Shown piece after piece: positions 1 to 8,455 of a DNA stretch of 64,000 bases. The notes under the pieces were generated by a model, which saw nothing but the letters and a program-made list of their open reading frames with translations, had not been told where the DNA came from and searched no databases. Each line of letters begins with the position of its first letter. Position 1 is the stretch's first letter. The translations under genes were made by a program, and so were the position numbers. This DNA is from Vreelandella neptunia (GTDB taxonomy: Bacteria; Pseudomonadota; Gammaproteobacteria; Pseudomonadales; Halomonadaceae), in NCBI RefSeq assembly GCF_034479615.1, contig NZ_CP140255.1, positions 3,782,001 through 3,846,000 of the forward strand. Reading direction: 5' to 3'.

Positions 1-91
1 TTTATTGATTATTTTTGCGTCGCTGTGAATGAGCTGTTTTTAATTGTGGCGATTGTTGCTTGCTCAGGTTGCTAGTAACGAACGCTGCGCG

Positions 92-1303
92 TTACTCATC
101 AAAAGATTCCTGGGCGGAAAAACGGTATACCGTACGAGAAAGGTAAGTATCATCGGGCTCTAGGATGGTGCTGGGAAACGCATCCTGATTGGGCGAATCA
201 GGGTAGTGCTGGGTTTCCAGGGCAAAGCCAGAACGGTGGCCGTAGGCCTTACCCTGTTTACCGGTCAGGTCGCCGTTAAGAAAGTTGCCCGAGTAAAATT
301 GGATCGCGGGTTCGGTGGTAGTGATTTCCACCATGCGTCCGCTCTGCGGCTCCCACACCTTGGCAGCCAATACCAGTTCATCCGATGCTGCGTTATCACG
401 GGCCAGCACAAAGTTGTGGTCATAACCGCCGCCAAAAGCGAGCTGTTCGTTGTCCTGCTCAATCCGTTCGCCGATAGGCGTCGCCTGGGTAAAGTCGAAC
501 GGCGTGCCATCTACTGCGCGAATCTCGCCGGTAGGGATCAGCGTGTCGTTAACCGGGGTAAACGCAGGGGCGTTAATCATTAGCTGATGATCGAGAATGG
601 TGTCACTACCTTCGCCCTTTAGATTGAAATAGCTATGCTGAGTAAGGTTAATCGGGGTGGCTTTATCGGTTACCGCCCGATAATCCACCATCAGCTCATC
701 ATTATCGGTCAGCGTATAGGTAACTTCGGTCTCCAGCCTGCCAGGATAACCTTCCTCGCCATCTTCGCTGGTATAGCGCAGCACAAGCCCCGTGCCTTCA
801 TCACTCTCGAACGGCTCGGCCTCCCATAGCACTTTATCGAATCCTTGATCACCGCCGTGGAGATGATTGTTGCCATCGTTAGTGGCTAACGAATAGGTTT
901 CCCCGTTAAGAGCGAACCGACCACCCGCAATACGGTTGCCGTAACGCCCAATGATCGCCCCGAAGTAGGGGTTAGCCTGGCGGTACTCTTCTGAGAGATA
1001 TGTCTCAAGAGAGTCGAAACCCAGCGCTATGTCATCAAACTCACCCGCTAAGTTGGGGGTTTTCAGCGACAGGATGATGCCGCCGTAGTTGGTCACCCTC
1101 AGTTCGATACCATTGGCGTTGGTAAATTGATAAACATCGACCTGGCGACCATCGGGCAATTGACCAAACACCGTTACCTCCATGCCACTCTCAGCGGCTG
1201 TTTCGGTTTGTGCCTGAGCTGCATTGAACATCAATACAGCCAACCCGACGCCTAACAGTACTTTTGATCCAACGCCAGCTTTCTGGACGTATATGAGAGA
1301 CAT
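92..1303 (-). CDS. Exported aldose 1-epimerase (mutarotase)
   Basis: Interconverts alpha and beta anomers of free sugars, here probably in the periplasm before oxidation or uptake. The 403-residue protein starts with a signal peptide (about residues 1-32, hydrophobic core GLAVLMFNAAQAQ, cleavage after AQA). The family fold follows: NYGGIILSL (72-80), GRYGNRIAGGRF (119-130), NNHLHGG with His149, and TQHSYFNLKG with His223. A C-terminal LETQHYPDSPN segment should carry the catalytic Glu. The start is supported by AGGAG seven bases upstream. It is divergent from a LysR gene, so that regulator probably controls it. The exported form differs from the shorter cytoplasmic GalM. Substrate is not visible; pentoses or galactose fit the neighbouring pathway. 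Confidence 0.92.
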   Translation of the reverse strand: MSLIYVQKAGVGSKVLLGVGLAVLMFNAAQAQTETAAESGMEVTVFGQLPDGRQVDVYQFTNANGIELRVTNYGGIILSLKTPNLAGEFDDIALGFDSLETYLSEEYRQANPYFGAIIGRYGNRIAGGRFALNGETYSLATNDGNNHLHGGDQGFDKVLWEAEPFESDEGTGLVLRYTSEDGEEGYPGRLETEVTYTLTDNDELMVDYRAVTDKATPINLTQHSYFNLKGEGSDTILDHQLMINAPAFTPVNDTLIPTGEIRAVDGTPFDFTQATPIGERIEQDNEQLAFGGGYDHNFVLARDNAASDELVLAAKVWEPQSGRMVEITTTEPAIQFYSGNFLNGDLTGKQGKAYGHRSGFALETQHYPDSPNQDAFPSTILEPDDTYLSRTVYRFSAQESFDE

Positions 1304-1430
1304 AACTTTCTCCTGAAGAGCATCATTGTTGTTATGGGAGTGTCGTTATTAGAACGGCATCGATACCGTTGTTACAGCCCTTACAGTAGAGAACTCCGCC
1401 ATAACCAACCAATATACAAACTCATCAACA

Positions 1431-1452
1431 TTGATACACTTCTCAATATCAA
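1431..1452. promoter_or_regulatory. Candidate LysR binding site between epimerase and lysR
   Basis: The sequence shows an inverted repeat TTGATA-N10-TATCAA, ending 21 bases before the lysR start. Its size and dyad resemble the T-N11-A class of LysR sites. It could serve autoregulation of the LysR gene and control of the divergent epimerase. Binding itself is inferred. Confidence 0.45.
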
Positions 1453-1473
1453 CAACAACTCAAGGCTTATCCT

Positions 1474-2415
1474 ATGGGCGTTCTCGGCGATAACTGGTTT
1501 CTAGACGTGCGACTAAAGTTGCGGCATTTTCAACTTTTTTTGGCGCTGGAAGAGCAGCGCAACATGCATCGTGCAGCGAATCAGCTCAATATGAGCCAAC
1601 CCGCCGCGTCAAAGCTATTGAGTGATCTGGAAGCCCACCTGGGAATTCGGCTTTTTGATCGCCACCCCCGCGGGCTAACGCCCAACTGGTACGGCGAAAT
1701 TATGATTCGCCACGCGCACAGCATGCTTTCAGCGCTACGCCACACCGGTGAGGAACTGAATGCTCTCGGGGCGGGCAGTGCTGGCACGGTAGCCGTCGGC
1801 ACGGTAATGGCCCCGGCGGTTACGCTGCTCACTAGCGCTATCGAGCGAGTGCACCGCGACCGGCCAGGGTTAAAAATCAGCGTTGATGTGGATGTAAGTA
1901 AAGTGCTGGTACCGCGCCTACTGGAGGGCGAGCTGGATTTCGCGATTACTCGTATACCCTCAGGCATCGATACCGAGCGCTTTATCTTCGAGGAAATTGG
2001 CGAGGAAGAACTCTGCTTTGTGTGCCGCCAAGGACATCCATTAGCCGATAAACAAACACTGAGCCTTGCTGATATGGCGGGCTTCCCTTGGTCACTGCAG
2101 CCCGCTGGCGCGTTGATGCGCCAGCGGGTAGATAGTCTATTTCTTCACCATAAGGTCGTGCCGCCCGGCCAGATCGTCGATACCGCGGATCTACTGTTAT
2201 CGCTGGCGCTGGTGGATAAATCCGACACCATCACAGTAACTACCCGGGAAGCCGCCGACCTGCTGTGCCACCCGCAGCGCTTTCATCTATTGCCCTTCAG
2301 CGAGACGCTGAGCGTTCAGCCCTATGGGCTGGTGAGTTTGCGCCACCAACGCCTCTCACCTGGTGCCGCTGCGTTAATGAGTACCTTGCGAGAAGTGATT
2401 GCTCAGTCCAGTTAA
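1474..2415 (+). CDS. LysR-family transcriptional regulator
   Basis: A 313-residue LysR regulator. The winged helix-turn-helix is at about residues 15-75 (LRHFQLFLALEEQ, then AANQLNMSQPAASKLLSDLE and LFDRHPRGLTP), followed by a periplasmic-binding-protein-like effector domain. The TPNWYGEIMIRHA stretch resembles the GbpR/PcaQ-type subgroup, which often senses sugars or aromatic acids; the ligand here is unknown. The ATG at 1474 has AAGG eight bases upstream. It is divergent from the exported epimerase and overlaps the convergent dehydratase gene by 4 bases. By position it is the best candidate to regulate the epimerase, and possibly the dehydratase/TRAP genes. Confidence 0.85.
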   Translation: MGVLGDNWFLDVRLKLRHFQLFLALEEQRNMHRAANQLNMSQPAASKLLSDLEAHLGIRLFDRHPRGLTPNWYGEIMIRHAHSMLSALRHTGEELNALGAGSAGTVAVGTVMAPAVTLLTSAIERVHRDRPGLKISVDVDVSKVLVPRLLEGELDFAITRIPSGIDTERFIFEEIGEEELCFVCRQGHPLADKQTLSLADMAGFPWSLQPAGALMRQRVDSLFLHHKVVPPGQIVDTADLLLSLALVDKSDTITVTTREAADLLCHPQRFHLLPFSETLSVQPYGLVSLRHQRLSPGAAALMSTLREVIAQSS

Positions 2416-4157
2416 TGCGAATGACGCGGCACGTCGGACCCCCGGCAGCCGACCAGGAAGTCAAAGTCGCAGCCTTCATCCGCCTGGAGCACCCGCTCGA
2501 TATACAGCTGGCGATAGCCGCCCTGGCTGGCGATCAGCGTCGAGGCGGCGGTGGGGTCGCTTTCGGCCAGACGCGAGGCCAGTTCTTCATCGCTGATCTC
2601 CAGATGCAGGCCGCCGCTGGAGCAGTCGAGTTCGATCCAGTCGCCGTTGCGTACCGCCGCTAGCGGGCCGCCGGCGGCGGCTTCGGGGGCTACGTGCAGC
2701 ACTACGGTGCCGTAGGCGGTGCCGCTCATACGCGCATCGGAAATACGCACCATGTCGGTAATCCCCTGGGCGAGGATCTTGGGCGGCAGGCCCATGTTGC
2801 CTACCTCTGCCATGCCGTGATAACCGCGGGGGCCGCAGTGTTTCATGACCAGGATGTCGTTGGCTTCCACATCCAAATCCGGGTCGTTGATGCGTGCTTT
2901 GTAATCGTCGAAGTCTTCAAATACCACTGCGCGACCGCGATGCTGCATCAGCTCGGCGGTCGCCGCCGAGGGCTTGAGCACGGCGCCGTTGGGGGCCAGA
3001 TTACCGCGCACTACACAGATGCCGCCGTCTGCGGTTAGGGGGTTGTCCAGCGGGCGAATGACTTCATCGTTGTACAGTGGGGCGTCCTGAACGTTCTCCC
3101 AAAGTGTTTTGCCGTTGACGGTGAGTGCGTCCTTGAAGGGCAGCCGGTCAGCTTCACCCAGGCGCCTGAGTACCGCCGGTAGGCCTCCAGCGTAGTAGAA
3201 CTCTTCCATCAAAAAGCGCCCGGAGGGCTGCAGGTCGACCACCGTGGGGGTACCGCGCCCGACGCGGCTCCAGTCGTCCAGGGTCAGCTCGACGCCGATA
3301 CGCCCAGCAATGGCCTTGAGGTGAATCACCGCGTTGGTGGAGCCGCCAATCGCCGCGTTGGTGCGAATGGCGTTATCGAAGGCTTCCTTGGTGAGGATCT
3401 TGGACAGCCGCAGGTCTTCGTTGACCATCTCGACAATGCGGTTACCCGATAAATGGGCCAGCACGTAGCGGCGGGAGTCCACCGCGGGAATCGCCGCATT
3501 GTGGGGCAGCGAGGTACCCAGCGATTCAGCCATACAGGCCATGGTGGAGGCGGTGCCCATGGTGTTGCAGGTACCGGCGGAGCGGGACATGCCTGCCTCG
3601 GCGGCCATAAAGTCGTGCAGCGAAATCTCACCCGCTTTGACCTGCTCGGAGAGCTTCCACACCACGGTACCGGAGCCAATATCCTTGCCCTTGTGCTTGC
3701 CGTTGAGCATCGGCCCGCCAGTGACCACGATGGTGGGGATATCGCAGCTTGCCGCGCCCATCAGCAGCGCCGGGGTGGTTTTATCGCAGCCCACCAGCAG
3801 TACCACGCCATCCATGGGGTTGCCGCGAATGGCTTCTTCCACGTCCATGCTGGCCAGGTTGCGGGTGAACATGGCCGTGGGACGCAGGTTGGATTCGCCG
3901 TTGGAAAACACCGGAAACTCCACCGGATAGCCGCCCGCCTCCAGGATGCCCTGCTTCACGTGTTCCGCCAATTTGCGGAAGTGGGCGTTGCAGGGCGTCA
4001 GCTCCGACCAGGTGTTGCAGATACCGATGATCGGCTTGCCCTGGAACTCATGGTCGGGAATCCCCTGGTTTTTCATCCAACTACGGTACATAAAACCGTT
4101 CTTATCGGCCGTACCAAACCATTCAGCACTGCGCAGCGGACGTTGACGTTGGCCCAT
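2412..4157 (-). CDS. araC: L-arabinonate dehydratase-type IlvD/Edd enzyme
   Basis: Dehydrates an aldonate to its 2-keto-3-deoxy acid with a [2Fe-2S] cluster and Mg2+. The 581 residues match the IlvD/Edd family over their length. Candidate cluster cysteines are Cys56 (SELTPCN), Cys124 (VGCDKTTPA) and Cys197 (GTCNTMGTA), the spacing used by sugar-acid dehydratases. Opening motifs such as NGFMYRSWMKNQGIPDHEF and the ending CDFDFLVGCRG...PRHSH are as I remember them from the Azospirillum L-arabinonate dehydratase group, which supports that substrate. AAGGAG lies seven bases before the ATG. It is transcribed divergently from a TRAP operon across a shared operator. The symbol follows the Azospirillum name and is not the AraC regulator. 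Galactonate is a possible alternative substrate. Confidence 0.85.
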   Translation of the reverse strand: MGQRQRPLRSAEWFGTADKNGFMYRSWMKNQGIPDHEFQGKPIIGICNTWSELTPCNAHFRKLAEHVKQGILEAGGYPVEFPVFSNGESNLRPTAMFTRNLASMDVEEAIRGNPMDGVVLLVGCDKTTPALLMGAASCDIPTIVVTGGPMLNGKHKGKDIGSGTVVWKLSEQVKAGEISLHDFMAAEAGMSRSAGTCNTMGTASTMACMAESLGTSLPHNAAIPAVDSRRYVLAHLSGNRIVEMVNEDLRLSKILTKEAFDNAIRTNAAIGGSTNAVIHLKAIAGRIGVELTLDDWSRVGRGTPTVVDLQPSGRFLMEEFYYAGGLPAVLRRLGEADRLPFKDALTVNGKTLWENVQDAPLYNDEVIRPLDNPLTADGGICVVRGNLAPNGAVLKPSAATAELMQHRGRAVVFEDFDDYKARINDPDLDVEANDILVMKHCGPRGYHGMAEVGNMGLPPKILAQGITDMVRISDARMSGTAYGTVVLHVAPEAAAGGPLAAVRNGDWIELDCSSGGLHLEISDEELASRLAESDPTAASTLIASQGGYRQLYIERVLQADEGCDFDFLVGCRGSDVPRHSH

Positions 4158-4265
4158 GGGGTTAACTCCTTGTTTTAGTTTGGTGACGGCTGACGACCTA
4201 AGCGTTGCGTCGAGAGCAGTTGTTGAATGCGCAAGACACTAAACTACCTCGCCAATCTAGTCGAC

Positions 4266-4309
4266 CATACAAAAGTATATGTTGAACAATTGCTCTTAAT
4301 GTTCAACAT
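4266..4309. promoter_or_regulatory. Operator cluster shared with the 14.7 kb promoter
   Basis: Positions 4266-4288 are identical over 23 bases to 14713-14735. The element contains ATAC-AAAA-GTAT (4267-4278) and ATGTTGAACA (4279-4288). A second palindrome, ATGTTCAACAT, lies at 4299-4309, so the two palindrome centres are 20 bases apart, about two helical turns. It sits between the divergent araC-type dehydratase and the TRAP operon. The likely binder is the FadR-type GntR regulator encoded at 10999-11769; that link is inferred. Confidence 0.7.
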
Positions 4310-4394
4310 TACCCTTCCACACGGGTTATTGGCCCGTTGCATCACACCCTTAACCACCACGCTCTTCACAACAACAAGCTTGAGGAATAGTGCC

Positions 4395-5414
4395 ATGCTC
4401 AAATCGAAATACAGTTCAATACTCACCGGTTCCGTACTACTGCTAGGTCTCTCCGCGGCCCAGGCAGCTGAGTACGAATGGAAATTTCAAGCGTCAGAAA
4501 CCTCGGGCGAACCCAGCTTTAAGATCAAGCAGGAGTGGGCTGAGAAAATCACGGCAATGACCGATGGTCGTGTCGAGATCGAGGTAATGCCGATTAATTC
4601 AGTGGTGGGCCCCACCGAAACGCTGACAGCCGTTAGTGCCGGCATCTTGCAAGGCCACATGACTGATCCCAGCTACTTCTCCGGCCAGGATCCCGCCTTC
4701 GGTATGCTCGGCAATCTTGTCGGCGCGTGGCAAAACCCCTATGACTTCCTTGAATACATGAAGTACGGCGGCGGTGAAGAGCTCTACAACGAACTGGTCG
4801 AGCCATACGGTGCGCATTTGATCAGTGCGGCGACCTTCCCATTGGAGTCTGTGCCTTCCACGGTCCCCATCGAATCCATCGCTGATTTTGAAGGGCTAAA
4901 AATCCGTGCTCCCCAAGGTATGGTCTACAACATCTTCGAGCGCATTGGCGCCACGCCTGTCAACCTGCCGGGCTCTGAGGTGTATACCGGTCTGGAAAAA
5001 GGCGTGATTGATGCCGCGGACTCCACTGTGCTCTCGAACAACGACGCTATGGGTCTGCACGCTTTCGCCCCCTACCCGCTCTATCCTGGCTTCCACTCCA
5101 TGCCCATGATCGCTGTGTCGATCAACAAAGACATCTGGGATGGCTTGCCCGAGGAGCTACAGACGACCCTAAATACCGCTTTTGATGGCATGGCCTACGA
5201 CCTGATCGCCCGGCTCAAGGAGCAGGATATTGAGACCCTGCAACGGCTTCAGGATGACCCAGATGTTCACCCCTTCAACTTGCCTGAAGAAGAGCGTCAG
5301 AAATTCCGCATCGCGGCTGAGCAGGAGTGGCAAGAGTGGGCGGGTGAAAATGAAATGACCCAGAAGGTTTATGATTCCGCGACCGCCTTTTTGCGCTCAC
5401 GCAATCTGCTTTAA
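4395..5414 (+). CDS. dctP: TRAP transporter substrate-binding protein (DctP)
   Basis: Periplasmic receptor of a TRAP importer. An upstream in-frame ATG at 4227 would add 56 residues ahead of the signal peptide and run through the operator. The ATG at 4395 is preferred: it has GAGG about eight bases upstream and begins directly with MLKSKYSSILTGSVLLL...AQA, a clean signal peptide. The mature protein (about 315 residues) carries the family signature DFEGLKIRAPQGM, with the Arg that binds substrate carboxylate, and GLEKGVIDAADSTVLSN. It looks closest to the TakP-like branch that works with larger membrane subunits. dctQ and dctM follow after a strong hairpin. Ligand is probably a sugar acid such as arabinonate or galactonate (inference). 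Confidence 0.88.
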   Translation: MLKSKYSSILTGSVLLLGLSAAQAAEYEWKFQASETSGEPSFKIKQEWAEKITAMTDGRVEIEVMPINSVVGPTETLTAVSAGILQGHMTDPSYFSGQDPAFGMLGNLVGAWQNPYDFLEYMKYGGGEELYNELVEPYGAHLISAATFPLESVPSTVPIESIADFEGLKIRAPQGMVYNIFERIGATPVNLPGSEVYTGLEKGVIDAADSTVLSNNDAMGLHAFAPYPLYPGFHSMPMIAVSINKDIWDGLPEELQTTLNTAFDGMAYDLIARLKEQDIETLQRLQDDPDVHPFNLPEEERQKFRIAAEQEWQEWAGENEMTQKVYDSATAFLRSRNLL

Positions 5415-5451
5415 CGCTCTGCTCTCAACGTTGCTTCATTAACCTAACCAA

Positions 5452-5483
5452 CGCATCGCTCGGGAAGCATCCCGAGCGATGCG
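5452..5483 (+). other. Strong hairpin between dctP and dctQ
   Basis: A 14-base perfect inverted repeat with loop AGCA (arms 5452-5465 and 5470-5483). No T-run follows, so it is more likely a 3' stabiliser or RNA processing site than a full terminator. Such hairpins commonly raise the level of a binding protein relative to its membrane subunits. Confidence 0.7.
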
Positions 5484-5497
5484 CGTAGAGTCGCGCC

Positions 5498-6103
5498 ATG
5501 TCTCAAAAAACACCTGACAATCAATACCGTTCCCCACCCACCCATGATCTTCCTGAGATCCTCGAAACGGTGGAGGAGATCGCACCTGAACGTAATGCGT
5601 TAGACCGCCTGGTGGCACGGGGTGGCCGCGCCGTTTCCTGGTTGGTGCTGGTAGCGATGGGCATCAGCGTCATCGAGGTATTCATGCGTTACGGGTTCAA
5701 TAACCCCACCTCCTGGGTTCACGAAACCGTGGTATTTCTGATCGCCGTTATCTTTGTACTGGGTGGCCCTGCGGCCATGGCGCGCAATAGCCATATTCGC
5801 GTCAAGGTGCTGTACGACAGCGCCGGCCCCCGCTTGAAATGCTGGATGGATCGTTTCAACGATCTGCTCACCCTGATTTTTTGCCTGACAATGAGTTACG
5901 CCGCTTTTCATATGTTTTGGGGAGCGTCACATAACCCGCTTGGCGAATGGTCGCTGGAGCGCTCCGGCACCTCCTGGAATCCACCTTTTCCGGCCATGGT
6001 CAAGGGCATGATTCTGTTTGCCCTGACGTTGATGGCACTGCAGGCCACACTGCATCTTTGGCAATCGATTAAGGCGAAACCCCGCTCCGAGGAGGCGCGC
6101 TGA
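5498..6103 (+). CDS. dctQ: TRAP transporter small membrane subunit (DctQ)
   Basis: Small integral membrane subunit of the importer whose receptor is encoded just upstream. The 201 residues have an acidic cytoplasmic N-terminus of about 40 residues, then four predicted helices (about 45-65, 78-98, 118-142, 165-190). The FMRYGFNNPTSWVHETVVFL segment is typical of DctQ. It is longer than the usual 160-180 residues, in line with the TakP-like subgroup. The ribosome site is weak (AGAG). Its stop overlaps the dctM start (TGATG type overlap at 6101-6105), indicating translational coupling. Confidence 0.87.
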   Translation: MSQKTPDNQYRSPPTHDLPEILETVEEIAPERNALDRLVARGGRAVSWLVLVAMGISVIEVFMRYGFNNPTSWVHETVVFLIAVIFVLGGPAAMARNSHIRVKVLYDSAGPRLKCWMDRFNDLLTLIFCLTMSYAAFHMFWGASHNPLGEWSLERSGTSWNPPFPAMVKGMILFALTLMALQATLHLWQSIKAKPRSEEAR

Positions 6104-7404
6104 TGGATATTTCAACCGCTACGATCCTCATGGTCGGGGCGATTTTCGCGCTGCTGGTCACTGGTCTACCGCTGGCGTTTATCACTGGTTTGGTGGCCAT
6201 GGCCTTCACCTTCGGCTGGTTCGGCGAGGCGGCACTGCCGCTGGTCACCAGCCGGGTCTATGGGTTTATCACCGAGTATTCGCTGGTGGCGGTGCCCATG
6301 TTCGTATTGATGGCATCACTGCTGGATCGCTCCGGCATCGCCAAAGACCTGTTCAACGCCATGCGCGTCTTCGCCGGTCGCCTGCCAGGTGGCGTGGCGG
6401 TGCAGACCATCGTCGTGGCGTTCTTCCTGGCCGCCCTTTCGGGCATCATCGGTGGTGAAATCGTGCTGCTGGGGATTCTGGCGCTGCCGCAAATGCTGCG
6501 CCTGGGCTATGACAAGCACCTATCCATCGGGGTGGTGTGTGCCGGTGGCGCCTTGGGCACCATGATGCCGCCCTCCATCGTGCTGATTATCTACGGCCTG
6601 ATCGCCAGCGTATCGATTGCAGACCTGTTTGCTGCGGCCGTAACCCCAGCAGTCATTCTAATGGGCTCCTACATTGCCTATGTACTGGTGCGCTGCCTGA
6701 GGAATCCCGCGCTAGGCCCTCCGTTGGATAAAGACACTGAGGATAACCCTTTCGCCAGTAAGCTGGAGGCAGTGAAAGCCATTCTGCTGCCCGGCCTGAT
6801 TGCCTTTTTAGTACTGGGCACTATCTACGGTGGTATCGCCTCGGTCACCGAAGCAGCCGCCATGGGTGTCTTCGGCGTACTGCTGGCGACCATTGTGCGC
6901 GGCGAGTTTTCTCCCGGCATGCTGCACCATAGTCTGGGTCAGACCATGAACACCTGCGGCATGATCATTTGGATCGGCATAGGTGCCGCCGCCCTGGTGG
7001 GCGTCTATAACTTGATGGGCGGCAATCGCTTTGTTTCGAGCCTGATTCTCGGGCTCGACGTCGCGCCGATTGTGATCATACTTGTGATGATGGCGATCAT
7101 GCTGGTGCTCGGGCTGTTCCTCGACTGGATCGGGATCGCCATGTTGGCCTTGCCCATCTTTCTGCCTATCGTTATTCAGCTCGGTTTCGACCCGATCTGG
7201 TTCGGCATTCTCTTCGCCGTGAATATGCAGGTATCGTTCCTGTCGCCGCCCTTCGGGCCCGCCGCCTTCTACCTTAAAAGCGTGGCACCGCCGGATATCA
7301 GCCTGAAGGATATCTACCTGTCCGTACTGCCCTTTATGGCCATTCAGCTGTGCATACTCGCGGCGCTATTGATGTGGCCGCAACTGGCCATTTGGCCGCT
7401 CTGA
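6103..7404 (+). CDS. dctM: TRAP transporter large membrane subunit (DctM)
   Basis: The Na+-coupled translocating subunit of the TRAP importer, 433 residues with about 12-13 hydrophobic segments. Family marks include VPMFVLMASLLDRSGIAKDLF (about 64-84), SGIIGGEIVLLGILALPQM, and GALGTMMPPSIVLIIYG, which lies in a re-entrant loop. A second repeat half has TEAAAMGVFGVLLA and FLSPPFGPAAFYLK. Gene order dctP-dctQ-dctM followed by catabolic enzymes argues that the imported compound is processed by the AraD1-type protein and the aldehyde dehydrogenase downstream. It may also serve the orphan binding protein at 14889. Confidence 0.93.
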   Translation: MDISTATILMVGAIFALLVTGLPLAFITGLVAMAFTFGWFGEAALPLVTSRVYGFITEYSLVAVPMFVLMASLLDRSGIAKDLFNAMRVFAGRLPGGVAVQTIVVAFFLAALSGIIGGEIVLLGILALPQMLRLGYDKHLSIGVVCAGGALGTMMPPSIVLIIYGLIASVSIADLFAAAVTPAVILMGSYIAYVLVRCLRNPALGPPLDKDTEDNPFASKLEAVKAILLPGLIAFLVLGTIYGGIASVTEAAAMGVFGVLLATIVRGEFSPGMLHHSLGQTMNTCGMIIWIGIGAAALVGVYNLMGGNRFVSSLILGLDVAPIVIILVMMAIMLVLGLFLDWIGIAMLALPIFLPIVIQLGFDPIWFGILFAVNMQVSFLSPPFGPAAFYLKSVAPPDISLKDIYLSVLPFMAIQLCILAALLMWPQLAIWPL

Positions 7405-7437
7405 TAACGACAAAACTGGCTTCATGAGGAGACCACC

Positions 7438-8424
7438 ATGCGACTGATTCAGTGTGACCACCAGGGCCAGGTTCGCGCCGCTCTGGTCGAGAGTGAAGAG
7501 CAGGTAAGACTGCTCGACTGTGATACCTACACCCTGGCCAACCGGGCCATTAGCGCCGGTAAGCCGCTTAGCGACATGCTGACGGAAGCGCTGACCGACA
7601 CGCGCCTGGATTATCAAGCGCTGGTCGATGCCAAGCAGCTGTTGCCTCCATTAACGCATACTGACCCGGCCCACTGCCTGGTCACCGGCACCGGCCTTAC
7701 CCACTTGGGCAGTGCCGACACGCGCTCGGCGATGCATGCTAAAGCCCAAGCTGCTGAAGAAGACATGACCGACTCCATGCGCATGTTCAAGCTCGGCGTG
7801 GAGGGCGGCAAACCCGACGCAGGCCAGCTTGGTGCCCAGCCTGAGTGGTTCTATAAGGGTGACGGCCAGTGCGTGGTGGCGCCTGAAGCCGATATCCCCT
7901 CACCTGCCTTTGCCGAGGATGCAGGCGAGGAGCCGGAGCTGGCCGGGCTCTACGTGATTGGCGATGATGGCCAACCCTGGCGAGTCGGCTACGCTCTAGG
8001 TAATGAGTTTTCTGACCACGTGACCGAGCGCTTCAACTACCTGTGGCTAGCCCATTCCAAGCTACGCGCCTGCAGCTTTGGTCCCGAGCTTTTGATCGGC
8101 GAACTGCCAGAAAATCTCGAAGGCACCAGCCGAATCCAGCGTAGTGGCGAAACACTGTGGGAAAAACCCTTTTTGACCGGTGAGGCCAATATGGCTCACA
8201 GTCTGGCCAATCTGGAGTATCACCATTTTAAATACCCGGGTTTCCGACGCCCCGGCGATGTGCATGTACACTTTTTCGGCACCGCGACGCTGAGCTTCGC
8301 CGACGGCATTAAGGTGCGCGAAGGCGATCGTTTTGAGATCAAAATCAATGAATTTGGCCGCGCACTGCGCAACCCGCTACGGTTGGAAACAGACGCTCGG
8401 GCCATCAGCGTAAAATCGCTTTAA
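7438..8424 (+). CDS. araD1: AraD1-type FAH-family dehydratase
   Basis: Member of the fumarylacetoacetate hydrolase superfamily, in the subgroup also called GguC or AraD1. It is expected to dehydrate 2-keto-3-deoxy-L-arabinonate to 2-oxoglutarate semialdehyde, replacing the DHDPS-like AraD. The 328 residues show [21 protein letters not shown] (about 81-100), [13 protein letters not shown], and the metal-binding region [11 protein letters not shown] followed by [16 protein letters not shown]. The C-terminal [16 protein letters not shown] is typical. GAGGAG precedes the ATG. It lies between the transporter and the semialdehyde dehydrogenase, the order expected for this route. The reaction is assigned from subgroup and context; galactose-derived acids are an alternative. 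Confidence 0.8.
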   Translation: MRLIQCDHQGQVRAALVESEEQVRLLDCDTYTLANRAISAGKPLSDMLTEALTDTRLDYQALVDAKQLLPPLTHTDPAHCLVTGTGLTHLGSADTRSAMHAKAQAAEEDMTDSMRMFKLGVEGGKPDAGQLGAQPEWFYKGDGQCVVAPEADIPSPAFAEDAGEEPELAGLYVIGDDGQPWRVGYALGNEFSDHVTERFNYLWLAHSKLRACSFGPELLIGELPENLEGTSRIQRSGETLWEKPFLTGEANMAHSLANLEYHHFKYPGFRRPGDVHVHFFGTATLSFADGIKVREGDRFEIKINEFGRALRNPLRLETDARAISVKSL

Positions 8425-8455
8425 CACCCGCATTTTTACACCAGCAGGAGGTTGC

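Noticed and set aside
1-91. Possible gene or regulatory site at the left edge
   Set aside because: No open frame, hairpin or motif could be supported in these 91 bases.
3453-4178. Long open frame opposite the first dehydratase (241 codons)
   Set aside because: It mirrors a strongly supported IlvD/Edd gene, is His/Gly-rich with no domain, and arises from the codon bias of the real gene. A similar shadow at 13551-14186 was left out for the same reason.
4227-4394. N-terminal extension of the first dctP
   Set aside because: It would place 56 residues before the signal peptide and would run across the operator; the ATG at 4395 has a ribosome site and starts the signal peptide.
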